Origin: an uncultured Opitutia bacterium
GTDB taxonomy: Bacteria; Verrucomicrobiota; Verrucomicrobiia; Opitutales; Opitutaceae
NCBI GenBank assembly: GCA_903862955.1
Contig: CAIPAH010000008.1
Coordinates: forward strand, 62,001 to 126,000
Reading direction: 5' to 3'
DNA: 64,000 bases
A program made the position numbers and the translations under genes. Position 1 is the stretch's first letter. Every line of letters starts with the position of its first letter. Below are positions 7,798-18,558 of the stretch, piece by piece. The notes under the pieces were generated by a model. That model searched no databases and had not been told where the DNA came from. It saw only the letters and a program-made list of their open reading frames with translations.

Positions 7798-8040
7798 ATG
7801 CATTACGTGTACCTCATTGAGAGCGGGCTCGTCTCCGATCACCGCTACGCCGGTTACACCGATGACCTCAGGAAGCGGCTTGCCGAGCATAACACCGGCA
7901 AAAACGTCAGCACCGCCGACTTCAAGCCGTGGCGTCTCCGCACCTACCTCGCGTTCACAAGTAAACGCCAAGCCCTCGCTTTCGAACGCTATCTGAAATC
8001 CGGTTCTGGCCACGCCTTCTCGAACAAGCGCCTCTGGTAA
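7798..8040 (+). CDS. Small GIY-YIG-domain nuclease-like protein (URI-type)
   Basis: An 80-residue single-domain protein beginning MHYVYLIES, followed by the second motif RYAGYTDDLRKRLAEHN. These correspond to the GIY and YIG elements, with the catalytic Arg of RKRLAEHN, and a later conserved Glu in ALAFERYLKSGSG. The start at 7798 gives the usual compact URI-type domain; a frame open from 7645 would translate the palindromic leader and is rejected. Such stand-alone proteins are widespread and mostly uncharacterised. Its position behind a tRNA with palindromes suggests a mobile cassette. Confidence 0.85.
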   Translation: MHYVYLIESGLVSDHRYAGYTDDLRKRLAEHNTGKNVSTADFKPWRLRTYLAFTSKRQALAFERYLKSGSGHAFSNKRLW

Positions 8041-8079
8041 TTTCCACGGAGGTTGACGTGCCTCCCGTCCGTCCTACGC

Positions 8080-8109
8080 AAAAAACCCGCGCCGTTACCG
8101 GCGCGGGTT
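8080..8109 (-). terminator. Intrinsic terminator for metK-ahcY
   Basis: AACCCGCGCCG (8084-8094), loop TTAC, CGGCGCGGGTT (8099-8109): an 11-bp GC-rich stem. Read on the minus strand it is followed by a T run (complement of A at 8080-8085). It lies about 40 bases beyond the ahcY stop. Confidence 0.85.
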
Positions 8110-8149
8110 TGAAGTTGGCAGAGGCAGCCAGAGCCGCCGGCCCGGAGGC

Positions 8150-9577
8150 TCAGTACCGGTAATGCTCGGCCTTGTACGGGCCTTCCACCGGGACGCCGAG
8201 ATAGGCGGCTTGCTCCTTCGTGAGCTTGGTCAGCTTGGCGCCGATCTTCTCCAGGTGCAGGCGGGCGACTTCCTCGTCGAGGTGCTTCGGCAGGCGGTAG
8301 ACGCCGATCTTGTAGCTGTCCTTGTTCTTCCAGAGGTCGAGCTGCGCGAGCGTCTGGTTGGTGAAGCTATTCGACATCACGAACGACGGGTGACCCGTCG
8401 CGCAGCCGAGGTTCACCAGCCGGCCCTCGGCCAACAGGTAGATGCTGTTGCCCTTGGGGAACGTGTAGAGGTCGTATTGCGGCTTCACGTTGATGCGCTT
8501 CGCATCGGACGTGTTCAGGCGGTCCACTTGGATCTCATTGTCGAAGTGGCCGATGTTGCAGACGATGGCCTGGTCCTTCATCGCGCGCATGTGCTCGAGC
8601 GTGATGATGTCCTTGTTGCCGGTCGTCGTGACGTAGATGTCGGCGGTGCCGAGCGTGGACTCGATCGTGTTGACCTCGAAGCCCTCCATCGCGGCCTGCA
8701 GGGCGTTGATGGGGTCGATCTCGGTGACGATCACGCGGGCGCCAAAGCCCTTGAGCGAGAACGCCGAGCCCTTGCCGACGTCGCCGTAGCCGCAGACGCA
8801 GGCGACCTTGCCGGCGATCATCACGTCGGTAGCGCGCTTCAGGCCGTCGGCGAGCGATTCACGGCAGCCGTAGAGGTTATCGAATTTCGACTTCGTGACC
8901 GAGTCGTTGACGTTGATCGCGGGGACACGGAGCTTCCCCTTCTCGAGCATCTGGTAGAGGCGGTGGACGCCGGTGGTCGTCTCCTCGGAAACGCCGCGCC
9001 ATTCCTTCGCGATCGTCGTCCAGCGCAGCGGGTCCTCTTTGTGGACGCGCTTGAGCACGTTCTTGATGACCTGCTCCTCGTGGGAGCCGGAAGGCGTGTT
9101 GACCCAGTCGCTGCCCTCCTCGAGCTCGCAACCCTTGTGGATCAGGAGCGTGACGTCGCCGCCGTCATCGACGACAAGCTGCGGGCCCTTGCCACCGGGG
9201 AACCCGATGGCCTTGAGCGTGAGATCCCAGTATTCCTCGAGCGTCTCGCCCTTCCAGGCGAAGACCGGCGTGCCGGCCTGGGCAATGGCGGCGGCAGCGT
9301 GGTCCTGGGTCGAGAAGATGTTGCAGGAACACCAGCGCACATCGGCGCCGAGCTCCTTCAGCGTCTCGATCAGCACGGCCGTCTGGATGGTCATGTGCAG
9401 CGAGCCGGTGATGCGGACGCCCTTGAGCGGCTTGCCCGGACCGAACTTTTTGCGGACGGACACGAGGCCGGGCATTTCGTGCTCGGCGATGGAAATCTCC
9501 TTGCGGCCCCACTCGGCCAGCGAGAGGTCCTTGACTTGAAAATCGTGCGCCTTGGGCGCTTTGGATGCGGTAGCCAT
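8150..9577 (-). CDS. ahcY: Adenosylhomocysteinase (S-adenosylhomocysteine hydrolase)
   Basis: NAD-dependent cytosolic enzyme that splits S-adenosylhomocysteine into adenosine and homocysteine, removing the product inhibitor of methyltransferases. The ATG at 9577 gives 475 residues, the usual bacterial length. Visible motifs include [31 protein letters not shown], the Rossmann glycine motif [12 protein letters not shown], and the C-terminal [10 protein letters not shown] with the Lys/Tyr that contact NAD. An upstream in-frame extension to 9649 would overlap metK and is rejected. It lies 23 bases after metK in a probable operon and ends at a strong terminator. Confidence 0.97.
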   Translation of the reverse strand: MATASKAPKAHDFQVKDLSLAEWGRKEISIAEHEMPGLVSVRKKFGPGKPLKGVRITGSLHMTIQTAVLIETLKELGADVRWCSCNIFSTQDHAAAAIAQAGTPVFAWKGETLEEYWDLTLKAIGFPGGKGPQLVVDDGGDVTLLIHKGCELEEGSDWVNTPSGSHEEQVIKNVLKRVHKEDPLRWTTIAKEWRGVSEETTTGVHRLYQMLEKGKLRVPAINVNDSVTKSKFDNLYGCRESLADGLKRATDVMIAGKVACVCGYGDVGKGSAFSLKGFGARVIVTEIDPINALQAAMEGFEVNTIESTLGTADIYVTTTGNKDIITLEHMRAMKDQAIVCNIGHFDNEIQVDRLNTSDAKRINVKPQYDLYTFPKGNSIYLLAEGRLVNLGCATGHPSFVMSNSFTNQTLAQLDLWKNKDSYKIGVYRLPKHLDEEVARLHLEKIGAKLTKLTKEQAAYLGVPVEGPYKAEHYRY

Positions 9578-9600
9578 GATGGTAGGGTTTGAAAGTTGGG

Positions 9601-10767
9601 TTACTTCACCGCCGCACGGAGCGCGGCGACCTTGTTGGTTTGTTCCCACGGGAGACCCGCCTTGCCGAAGTGACCATAGTTGGTCGTCTGGCGGTAGATC
9701 GGACGGAGGAGATTGAGCTGCTGGATGATTTCAGCGGGCTTGAAGCCGAAGACCTTGGTCACGGCGCGGGCGATACGCTCATCGGAGACCTTGCCCGTGC
9801 CCATCGTGTCCACGTAGACGCTGACCGGATCAGGATAACCGATGGCATACGCGACCTGCAGTTCGGCGAGGTCGGCGAGACCGGAGGCGACGATGTTCTT
9901 GGCCACCCAGCGGCACATGTACGCGGCCGAGCGATCGACTTTCGACGGATCCTTGCCCGAGAACGCGCCGCCACCGTGGCGGCCCCAGCCGCCGTACGTG
10001 TCGACGATGATCTTGCGACCGGTGAGACCGGAGTCGCCCTGCGGCCCACCGACGACGAAGCGGCCGGTCGGGTTGATGAGGAATTGGGTCTTCTTCGTCA
10101 GCATCCGCTTCGGGATCACCTTCCTGATCACATTGTCGATCAGGTAGCTCTCGATCTGGCGGTGCTCGACGTCGGCGGTGTGCTGCGTGGAGATGACAAC
10201 GTTCACGACCTCGACCGGCTTGTCGTTCTCGTAGCGGATCGAGACCTGCGACTTGGCGTCGGGACGCAGCCAGTCCACCTTGCCGGACTTGCGAATCTTG
10301 GTCAGCAGCCGGCCGAGCCGGTGCGCGAACATGACGGGCGTCGGCATCAGCTCGGGCGTCTCATTGCATGCGTAACCAAACATCAGGCCCTGGTCGCCTG
10401 CACCCTGCTCGGCGGTCTTCTTGCCCTTCACTTTCTTCGCGTCGACGCCCTGCGCGATGTCGGGCGACTGGGCCGTCAGGTAGTTGTTGATGAAAACGCT
10501 GTCGGCGTGAAACACGTCGTCCTTGTTGACGTAGCCGATCTCGCGGATGGCCGCGCGCACGATCGCCTCGTAGTTGAGCCGGGCCTGGGTGGTGATCTCG
10601 CCGGCGAGGATCACCATGTTAGATTTCACCATGGTCTCGCAGGCGACACGGCTGAAGCGATCCTGCGCCAGGCAGGCGTCGAGCACGCTGTCGGAAATGA
10701 GATCCGCGACTTTGTCGGGATGTCCTTCACCGACGGATTCCGAGGAGAATACGAATTTGTTGGCCAT
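9601..10767 (-). CDS. metK: S-adenosylmethionine synthetase
   Basis: Makes S-adenosylmethionine from ATP and methionine; 388 residues. The N-terminus [20 protein letters not shown] holds the catalytic His and metal ligands; [16 protein letters not shown] and the phosphate loop [20 protein letters not shown] are both intact. Together with the downstream ahcY it forms the core of the activated methyl cycle. The ATG is preceded by CCTCCT on the coding strand, the opposite of a Shine-Dalgarno, so initiation does not use a classic ribosome-binding site. Confidence 0.98.
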   Translation of the reverse strand: MANKFVFSSESVGEGHPDKVADLISDSVLDACLAQDRFSRVACETMVKSNMVILAGEITTQARLNYEAIVRAAIREIGYVNKDDVFHADSVFINNYLTAQSPDIAQGVDAKKVKGKKTAEQGAGDQGLMFGYACNETPELMPTPVMFAHRLGRLLTKIRKSGKVDWLRPDAKSQVSIRYENDKPVEVVNVVISTQHTADVEHRQIESYLIDNVIRKVIPKRMLTKKTQFLINPTGRFVVGGPQGDSGLTGRKIIVDTYGGWGRHGGGAFSGKDPSKVDRSAAYMCRWVAKNIVASGLADLAELQVAYAIGYPDPVSVYVDTMGTGKVSDERIARAVTKVFGFKPAEIIQQLNLLRPIYRQTTNYGHFGKAGLPWEQTNKVAALRAAVK

Positions 10768-10966
10768 AGGAGGGCGAAAGCGAAAACCCGCCGCCCCGGG
10801 CTAGCAAGCTCAATATCAACGCATAGTGATTTCCTGATACGTTAGACCAAAGTCCAATATCCTCCTTGGCATCAATCCATTGCATTCTTGGCCCGCCACC
10901 GGAACATCCCATTAACCTCCGTCTTTCCTCGCCCCGGCCCGCCCCTTCCGCCACTGTTTCTGCCGC
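10768..10966. other. Divergent intergenic region metK / Hpt gene
   Basis: About 200 bases without a gene. The part at roughly 10805-10875 is clearly richer in A and T than its surroundings and is the likely promoter zone for metK on the minus strand. I looked for a SAM-responsive riboswitch in the metK leader and found no arrangement I could assign to a known class. Confidence 0.5.
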
Positions 10967-11326
10967 ATGCCCCCGCCCCTCGTCATCGATCCGGCCGCCA
11001 TCGAGAGTTTGCGGCAGCTCAACCCGGGAGACCACGACGAGTTTCTGCGCGAAATCGTCGGCATTTTTTTCGAGGACACCCCGCGTCGCATCGCCGAACT
11101 GGACCAGTCATTCGCGGCGGGCAACATCCCCGTCTTCACCCGCGCGGCGCACAGCATCAAGGGCAGCGCGGGCAATGTCGGCGCGATGGCCCTGCGGGAG
11201 ATCGCCGGCGTGCTGGAACATCGCTCCAAGAACGAAGGCCTCGGTCAGCTCGACGCTCCGCTCGCCCAGTTGAAGGCGGAATTCGGCCGCGCCCACGACG
11301 AACTGGCGAAAATCATCGCCCGCTGA
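10967..11326 (+). CDS. Stand-alone Hpt phosphotransfer protein
   Basis: A 119-residue histidine phosphotransfer domain that relays phosphate between a hybrid sensor kinase and a response regulator. The phosphorylatable histidine is in TRAAHSIKGSAGNVGA, the classic HxxKGxxxxxG pattern. The flanking sequence (FLREIVGIFFEDTPRRIAEL) fits the antiparallel helices of the Hpt bundle. No kinase or receiver is adjacent, so its partners must be encoded elsewhere. It converges with the glycosylase gene 20 bases downstream. Confidence 0.93.
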   Translation: MPPPLVIDPAAIESLRQLNPGDHDEFLREIVGIFFEDTPRRIAELDQSFAAGNIPVFTRAAHSIKGSAGNVGAMALREIAGVLEHRSKNEGLGQLDAPLAQLKAEFGRAHDELAKIIAR

Positions 11327-11346
11327 GCCCGCCACCGCGCGCCTGC

Positions 11347-12276
11347 TCAACCGCGGTCGAGGAAGAATCCACGCTGCTTGTCCGAGACCGGCAGCTCCGC
11401 GCGCTCCATGACTTTCAACAGGTCCTCCCAAATCAGCCGCTTCGACTGGTTCGACTGGTTGCGCAAAATGTAGCTCGGGTGGTAGGTCACCATCAGCGGC
11501 TTGCCGGCAAACTCCTTCCAGCGTCCGCGGATTTCCCCCAGCGCCTTGAACGTCCCCACCCCGAGCAGCCCCTGGGCCGCCGTCGAGCCCAGCGCCACGA
11601 GCAGCGCGGGGTTCACCACCTCAATCTGCGCCTTGAGATACGGCAGGCAATACGCCAGCTCCTGCGGCGTCGGCGGACGGTTGCCGTATTGCACGCCGCT
11701 CGCATCCACCGGCATCTCCGGCCGCCAGTTCATGATGTTGCCGATGTAAACGTCGGCGCGCTTCAGGCCCATCGCTCCGATCATCTTGTTCAGCAGCTGG
11801 CCCGCCGGCCCGACAAAGGGTTCGCCCTGCACTTCCTCGTCCGCACCGGGCGCTTCCCCGACGAACATGATCTTCGCGTCGAGGCTGCCGACACCAAACA
11901 CCACCTGCTTGCCCGGCCGCGCGCGCGCGCGGCACACCGCGTCCGCCAGCACCCGCTCGCGCAAAGCCGCCCATCGCTCCGCCTTGCTGCCTGGCGGCAG
12001 CGCGAACGGCGTGGGCTCCGGCACCGTCGACACCGGGGTCGCAACGGGCTTGATCGCAAAACTTTTCGCCGGCGGCTGGTAAGCCGGCACGCGATCGGCT
12101 TCCGGTGCGGCTGCCGGAGCGGGCTCGCTGGCTGCCGATTTCGCCTTTGCCGTGCCGCGTCCAGCCAGGGCGGCTCGCAGCTGGCCCATGGCCTCCTCGG
12201 AAACCGCCAGCGACTTCACCCCGCTGGCCTTGAGCCGTTTCAGCTCGTCGGTGATGGCGTGAAGGGAAGCGTGCAT
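11347..12276 (-). CDS. Uracil-DNA glycosylase, family 4-like, lacking two Fe-S cysteines
   Basis: Removes uracil from DNA as the first step of base excision repair. Residues about 105-309 form the glycosylase domain with motif [20 protein letters not shown] and the distal motif YHPSYILRN, both as in family 4 enzymes. Residues 1-100 are an Ala/Pro-rich extension. Family 4 proteins normally bind a 4Fe-4S cluster with four cysteines; here only Cys115 and Cys210 exist in the whole protein, Trp184 stands where one ligand is expected, and the CxxC pair is reduced to one Cys. It is probably still a glycosylase, but without the cluster. Confidence 0.88.
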   Translation of the reverse strand: MHASLHAITDELKRLKASGVKSLAVSEEAMGQLRAALAGRGTAKAKSAASEPAPAAAPEADRVPAYQPPAKSFAIKPVATPVSTVPEPTPFALPPGSKAERWAALRERVLADAVCRARARPGKQVVFGVGSLDAKIMFVGEAPGADEEVQGEPFVGPAGQLLNKMIGAMGLKRADVYIGNIMNWRPEMPVDASGVQYGNRPPTPQELAYCLPYLKAQIEVVNPALLVALGSTAAQGLLGVGTFKALGEIRGRWKEFAGKPLMVTYHPSYILRNQSNQSKRLIWEDLLKVMERAELPVSDKQRGFFLDRG

Positions 12277-12285
12277 GAGCGGCGC

Positions 12286-13664
12286 CTACTTCAATTTCAC
12301 GTGCAGTAGCGCCGTCTCGTTGCCCCGGCCGACGAGCAACACGAGTTCCGCGCGCTGCTGGTCCGCCTCGACCTCGTCGAGCTTTCGGGCCGCGTCGGCG
12401 AACGTCCTGACCTCCACGCCGTCGATCTCCTTGATCCAATCGTCCGTGCGCAGCCCCGCGATCGCAGCAGGACTGTTGGGCTTCACGAAATGCGCGATCA
12501 CGCCGGTCAGGTTGGTCGTCTTGACGCGCAGCCCCACGGCATCGCCGTAAACAAACTCCCGCGCGGTCAGCCCGATGCGGTCGTAATATTTCCGGTCAGC
12601 CTCCGTGGTCAAACGCGGCTCCTCACCCAGCACCACCGGCAGTTCCAGCCGCGTCTCGCCGCGCAGCACGGTGATGCTCATTGTCTGCCCCGGATTGCGC
12701 CGGGCCACCTCGCGCTCGAGATAACCCACGACGACGTGGTCGGGCTTGAGCCGCGGAAGCGGCGCCTTGTCGACGGCGAGCAGCACGTCGCGCGCCTTCA
12801 TCCCGGCCTTTTCCGCCGGGCTGCCCTCGAGGACTTCACTGACGACGACGGCGGACTGGCCATCGAGCTTGAGAAACTTGGCCACGTCGGGATCAACGGG
12901 CTGCAGGCCCGAAGCGCCCAGCCAGGCCAGCGGACGCCCAAAGTAATTCGTGGGCACGCGGCCCAGATACGGCAGCACCTCGCTCGTAAGCTGGAAAGCA
13001 CTGCTCTCCTCGACATTGACGAGGATCACGGGCGAGCCCCCGCGGTCCGTACGCGTGAATTGCACGAAACTCTGCCCAAACGAACTGGCCGCCAGCCCGA
13101 CAAATTCGCCGGCGAGATTGAAAACCGGCAGACCCGGCCCCGCGACTTCGTGCAGCGCGATCGCGGTGCGCTGCGGCAGCGACTGGATGAGCGCCACCCG
13201 GCTCGCGAGGAGATAGGGCGCGAAGTCCTCGTCTTTGTTGCGCAGCCCAATGCCCCAGACCTCCTGCGCCAGCGCGGGCTCACCGGCAGTCTTGGCGGCG
13301 TAAGTCGTGATCGGCACGAGATCAGGCCACAGCGACTTGTCCGCGCGCACGAAGTGCCAGCCCGTCAGCGAATCCTGGCCCAGATAGACGCCCGGCACGC
13401 TCTGCGAACTGCCGGGAAGGTAGACCTTGAACTCCTTCAACTGCGACGGCGTCACCCGCGTGTTCACTGCCACGGGCGGGAGAATGATGGTGCCGTTGTG
13501 GTCGATCACCGTGCCGTAGCACACGCTCGGGCGGCGGTCGGTTTCCGTCTCGGTGTAATATTCGACGGCCACGACCGTCTTCACGCGCTCAGCCCAGAGG
13601 ACCGGCAGGTCGGCGGCCCGGCCGGTCAGCCCGGCGAGCAGGAAAAATCCAAGGAGACGCAGCT

Positions 13665-13668
<4 letters not shown>
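12286..13668 (-). CDS. Secreted HtrA-like pseudoprotease with two PDZ domains
   Basis: Periplasmic 460-residue protein: signal peptide (1-18, cleavage near GRA-AD), trypsin-like fold (about 25-220), PDZ1 (about 235-335) and PDZ2 (about 370-460). Aligned by eye to the upstream HtrA gene, the catalytic triad is missing: the His position is Val66 (GTIILPPVAVN), the Asp is Gly103 (SLTGWHFV), and the Ser is Pro178 (EVAGPGLPVF). It therefore cannot act as a serine protease and more likely binds substrates or regulates its neighbour. Its ATG overlaps the stop of the active protease gene by ATGA, so the two are made together. Confidence 0.87.
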
Positions 13669-14984
<1,316 letters not shown>

Positions 14985-15029
14985 GATTGACCGGAAGGAT
15001 GAAAGGTTCACTGTGGTAAATTCTACGCG

Positions 15030-17603
15030 ATGGCTACCAATTGCAAAGATTACAACTTCCTTGAGATCGAGCCGTACTGGCAATCTTTCTGGGAAAAAAA
15101 TCACTCTTTCCGGGCGGAAACGGGCGCGGCAAAGCCCAAATACTACGTGCTCGACATGTTCCCCTACCCGTCGGGTACCGGCCTGCACATCGGCCACCCG
15201 GAGGGTTACACGGCCACGGACATTGTCGCCCGCTACAAACGCGCCCGCGGGTTCAGCGTGCTTCATCCCATGGGCTGGGACGCCTTCGGCCTGCCCGCCG
15301 AGCAGCACGCGGTGAAGACAGGCACGCATCCGTCGTCCAACACCCAGAACAACATCGTCAACATCAAGCGCCAGATCAAGGCGCTGGGGTTTTCCTATGA
15401 CTGGGACCGCGAGATCGACACGACCGACCCGAAATATTTCCGGTGGACGCAGTGGATCTTCCTCCAGCTTTTCAAGAAGGGCCTGGCCTATGTCGATGAG
15501 CGCCCTGTCTGGTGGTGCCCGGAGCTGCGCACCGTGCTCGCCAACGAGGAAATCGTCGATGGCAAGAGCGAGGTCGGTGGTTTTGCAGTCGAGCGCCGCA
15601 ACCTGCGCCAGTGGGTCCTGCGCATCACCGCCTACGCGGAGCGCCTGCTCGCCGACCTGAAGGACGTCGATTGGCCCGACTCGACCAAGCGCATGCAGGA
15701 AGCGTGGATCGGCCGCAGCGAGGGCGCCGAGGTGCTGTTCAGCCTGGAGAACAAGGCGCTCGGCCCGTTGAAGGTTTTTACGACGCGGCCCGACACCCTT
15801 TTCGGCTGCACCTACATGGTGCTCGCCCCGGAGCACCCGCTGGTCGACGCCCTCACCACGCCCGCGCAGAAGGCCGCGGTCGAGGCCTACAAGAAAAAGA
15901 CCGCAGGCAAGAGCGACCTCGAGCGCACGGACCTGGCGAAGGACAAGTCCGGCGTCTTCAGCGGTTCGTATGCGATCAACCCGATCAACAACGAGCGCGT
16001 TCCCATCTGGATCGCCGACTACGTGCTCATGGGCTACGGCACCGGCGCCATCATGGCTGTGCCGGCGCACGACGAGCGGGATTTCGAATTTGCCACGCAG
16101 TATTCGCTGCCGGTGGTCCAGGTCATCGACGCCGGTGACCCCGACGCCAAGCTGCCCTACGTCGGCGACGGCAAGCTCATCCACTCCGGCGCCTACAACG
16201 GGCTGCCGTGGCCCGAGGCGAAGAAGAAAATCACCGCCGACCTCGCCGCGCGCGGCCTCGGCCAGGCCACCGTCAACTACAAGCTCCGTGACTGGCTGTT
16301 TTCGCGCCAGCGCTACTGGGGCGAGCCCTTCCCGATCGTCTGGCTGAACGAGGCCGACTACCGGCGCGCCATCGCGAACCGCGCGGGCGACGTGCCGGCC
16401 AAGCCGGTGACTTTTTCCAGCGGCGGCGTCACCCAATACGCCCTGCCTCTCCCGGCAAGCGCGCTGCCGCTCACACTGCCTGACGTCCAATCCTACCTGC
16501 CGAGCGGCAACGGCGAAAGCCCGCTGGCCAACGAGACCGCGTGGCTCGAGATCTGGTTCAATGTCGACACCGGCGCCGCCGTGCCCGCCTCACAGCCAAA
16601 ACCCGCCGGTGACGCCTGGGTGCGCGGCCATCGCGAGACGAACACCATGCCGCAATGGGCCGGCTCCTGCTGGTATTACCTCCGTTTCACCGACCCGAAA
16701 AACCCGACCGCCCTCGCCTCGCCCGAGGCGCTGAAATATTGGGGCGTGCCCGACCTCTACATCGGCGGCGCGGAGCACGCCGTGCTCCACCTGCTGTATG
16801 CGCGGTTCTGGCACAAGGTGCTCTTCGACCTCGGCGTCGTGCCGCAGAGCGAGCCATTCAAGAAGCTGTTTCACCAAGGCATGATCCTCGGCGAGGACGG
16901 CGAGAAGATGTCCAAGAGCAGCGGCACGGGCCTCACGCCCGACGCGCTCGTCGCCAGCCACGGGGCCGACACGCTGCGGCTCTACGAGATGTTCCTCGGT
17001 CCGCTCGAAGCGGCCAAGCCGTGGAATTCCCAAGGCATCGAGGGCGTGCACCGTTTCCTCCACAAGGTCTGGCGCGAGTGCGTGGGCCGCGAAGGCGAGG
17101 TGCATCCCAAGATCTCCGACGATCCCCGCGCGGACTCCGCCGAGCTCATCCGCCTGCTGCACGAGACCATCAAGAAAGTTGGCGACGATATCGAGGGGCT
17201 GCGCTTCAACACCGCCATCTCGCAAATGATGGTGTTCTCCAACGCGCTGCAAAAAGCCCCGTCTGTCAGCCGTACGACCGTGCTCGCATTCCTCCAGGTC
17301 CTTGCGCCGTTCGCGCCCCATCTGGGTGAAGAGCTGTGGGAACGCGTCGGCGGCAAAGGCTCCGTGATGCAGGCTGCGTGGCCCAAATACGACGCCTCCA
17401 AGCTCGTCACCAACGAGGTCAAGCTGGTGTTTCAAGTGAACGGCAAGCACCGCGGCGACCAACTTGTCGCGGTCGGGCTCCCCGAAGCCGAGGCCATTAA
17501 GCTCGCCCAAGCCAACCCTCGCGTGGCTCCGTTTCTGGACGGTAAGACCTTGAAACGAGCGATTTACGTGCCTGGCCGGATCTTGAACTTGGTGGTGGAA
17601 TGA
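15030..17603 (+). CDS. leuS: Leucyl-tRNA synthetase
   Basis: Class I aminoacyl-tRNA synthetase charging tRNA-Leu, 857 residues, typical bacterial length. The HIGH motif is [12 protein letters not shown] near residue 53, the KMSKS loop is GEKMSKSSG near residue 628, and the CP1 editing domain (about 220-420) contains [20 protein letters not shown] with its conserved Thr-rich and Asp elements. The C-terminal region has the bacterial tRNA-binding extension. No Shine-Dalgarno is visible before the ATG. Apparently monocistronic. Confidence 0.98.
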   Translation: MATNCKDYNFLEIEPYWQSFWEKNHSFRAETGAAKPKYYVLDMFPYPSGTGLHIGHPEGYTATDIVARYKRARGFSVLHPMGWDAFGLPAEQHAVKTGTHPSSNTQNNIVNIKRQIKALGFSYDWDREIDTTDPKYFRWTQWIFLQLFKKGLAYVDERPVWWCPELRTVLANEEIVDGKSEVGGFAVERRNLRQWVLRITAYAERLLADLKDVDWPDSTKRMQEAWIGRSEGAEVLFSLENKALGPLKVFTTRPDTLFGCTYMVLAPEHPLVDALTTPAQKAAVEAYKKKTAGKSDLERTDLAKDKSGVFSGSYAINPINNERVPIWIADYVLMGYGTGAIMAVPAHDERDFEFATQYSLPVVQVIDAGDPDAKLPYVGDGKLIHSGAYNGLPWPEAKKKITADLAARGLGQATVNYKLRDWLFSRQRYWGEPFPIVWLNEADYRRAIANRAGDVPAKPVTFSSGGVTQYALPLPASALPLTLPDVQSYLPSGNGESPLANETAWLEIWFNVDTGAAVPASQPKPAGDAWVRGHRETNTMPQWAGSCWYYLRFTDPKNPTALASPEALKYWGVPDLYIGGAEHAVLHLLYARFWHKVLFDLGVVPQSEPFKKLFHQGMILGEDGEKMSKSSGTGLTPDALVASHGADTLRLYEMFLGPLEAAKPWNSQGIEGVHRFLHKVWRECVGREGEVHPKISDDPRADSAELIRLLHETIKKVGDDIEGLRFNTAISQMMVFSNALQKAPSVSRTTVLAFLQVLAPFAPHLGEELWERVGGKGSVMQAAWPKYDASKLVTNEVKLVFQVNGKHRGDQLVAVGLPEAEAIKLAQANPRVAPFLDGKTLKRAIYVPGRILNLVVE

Positions 17604-17621
17604 TGGCATGCGACTATCGTA

Positions 17622-17649
17622 TTGCCAGCTAGGTATTTTACCCTAGTTT
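17622..17649 (+). promoter_or_regulatory. Possible promoter/operator of the exopolysaccharide operon
   Basis: The 77-base gap before the FecR-domain gene holds TTGCCA (17622-17627) and TAGTTT (17644-17649), 16 bases apart, a weak -35/-10-like pair. Between them CTAGG (17629-17633) and CCTAG (17642-17646) form an inverted repeat that could be an operator. The stretch is much AT-richer than its flanks. Confidence 0.35.
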
Positions 17650-17680
17650 ACATTTCCACGTTTTCTCATCACATTACGCC

Positions 17681-18529
17681 ATGAAATCGACCTCGTCACT
17701 GCCCCATGTCCGCCTGATTCGCGGCGGCTTATTCGCCACCGGCGCCTGTGCGTGGCTCGCGATGCTGATGGTCGGTCCCCTGGCTTCGTCAGCCTTGGCC
17801 GCGAAATTTCCCTCCCCGAAGGTCTACGTTTCCAGTCTCAAGGGCGATTCGCAGATTGTTTCCGGCGGCCGGGTGACAGCATTGTCGCAGAAGTCCGCCT
17901 TCCCCGCGCAGGGCGCGCAGATTGAAACGATGCCCCAAGGCAGCGTGGCGATGGTGTTGTCCAATGGCTCGGGCTTCTTCCTCGATCACGACACCCACAT
18001 CGACATCAAGCGCTTCACGCAGGAGCCCTTCGTCGCCAGCCGCACCGACATGGAACGCGAGCCCTCGGTCTCCCACACCGAGATCTTCCTCAATCGCGGC
18101 ACCCTCGCCGTCAGCACGAGCAAGCTCGCCGCCGGCAGCACCTTCACGATCCTCACAGCGCTCGGCTCGATTCATCTCCACGGCGGCAACCTCGTCGTCG
18201 AAATCGACGGCGGCGATGTGAAGATCAGCCTGCTCGACGGCGAAGGCACCGTCTACGGCGGCGAATTGGACCTCGGCGGCCACGTTCTCCGCAGCGGGGA
18301 ACAGGCCATCATTCGCGCCGGGCCCCCGGGTCACGCCAATATTGTGACGATCGGAAAGATTCCCGCGGACGAGTTGCCGCCGCTGCAGGAACGCGCGGAC
18401 ACGGCCTATGCCGCCCGCAAAACCGTGCTTTTCCAGACCGATGAGTCGGGCGAAATCAACGCGCTTCCCGTCGTGGTGCCCAGCGTGCCCGTGCAAGCCA
18501 CGGTCAGCCCCTCGCGCCTGCCGAATTGA
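17681..18529 (+). CDS. FecR-domain periplasmic protein, first gene of export operon
   Basis: A 282-residue exported protein with a long signal region ending ALAAKF (about residue 42). The core (about 60-215) has the beta-rich FecR-type pattern: GAQIETMPQGSVAMVLSNGS, FLNRGTLAVSTSKL, LHGGNLVVEIDGGDVKISLL. FecR domains usually act as periplasmic sensors or ligand-binding modules; in polysaccharide loci they occur without a partner sigma factor. Here it leads an operon with a beta-barrel, Wza-like and Wzc-like genes, and its stop overlaps a TTG in front of the barrel gene. The exact role is unknown. Confidence 0.82.
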   Translation: MKSTSSLPHVRLIRGGLFATGACAWLAMLMVGPLASSALAAKFPSPKVYVSSLKGDSQIVSGGRVTALSQKSAFPAQGAQIETMPQGSVAMVLSNGSGFFLDHDTHIDIKRFTQEPFVASRTDMEREPSVSHTEIFLNRGTLAVSTSKLAAGSTFTILTALGSIHLHGGNLVVEIDGGDVKISLLDGEGTVYGGELDLGGHVLRSGEQAIIRAGPPGHANIVTIGKIPADELPPLQERADTAYAARKTVLFQTDESGEINALPVVVPSVPVQATVSPSRLPN

Positions 18530-18558
18530 TCCGCGCCTCGACCGACCCTATCGCGTTC

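Noticed and set aside
10768-10966. SAM riboswitch in front of metK
   Set aside because: I could not lay out the helices of any SAM riboswitch class in the leader; a covariance-model search would settle it.
14985-16490. Minus-strand extension of the HtrA frame, over 500 codons, antisense to leuS
   Set aside because: leuS is unmistakable on the plus strand; the extension is a GC-bias shadow with no protein-like motifs.
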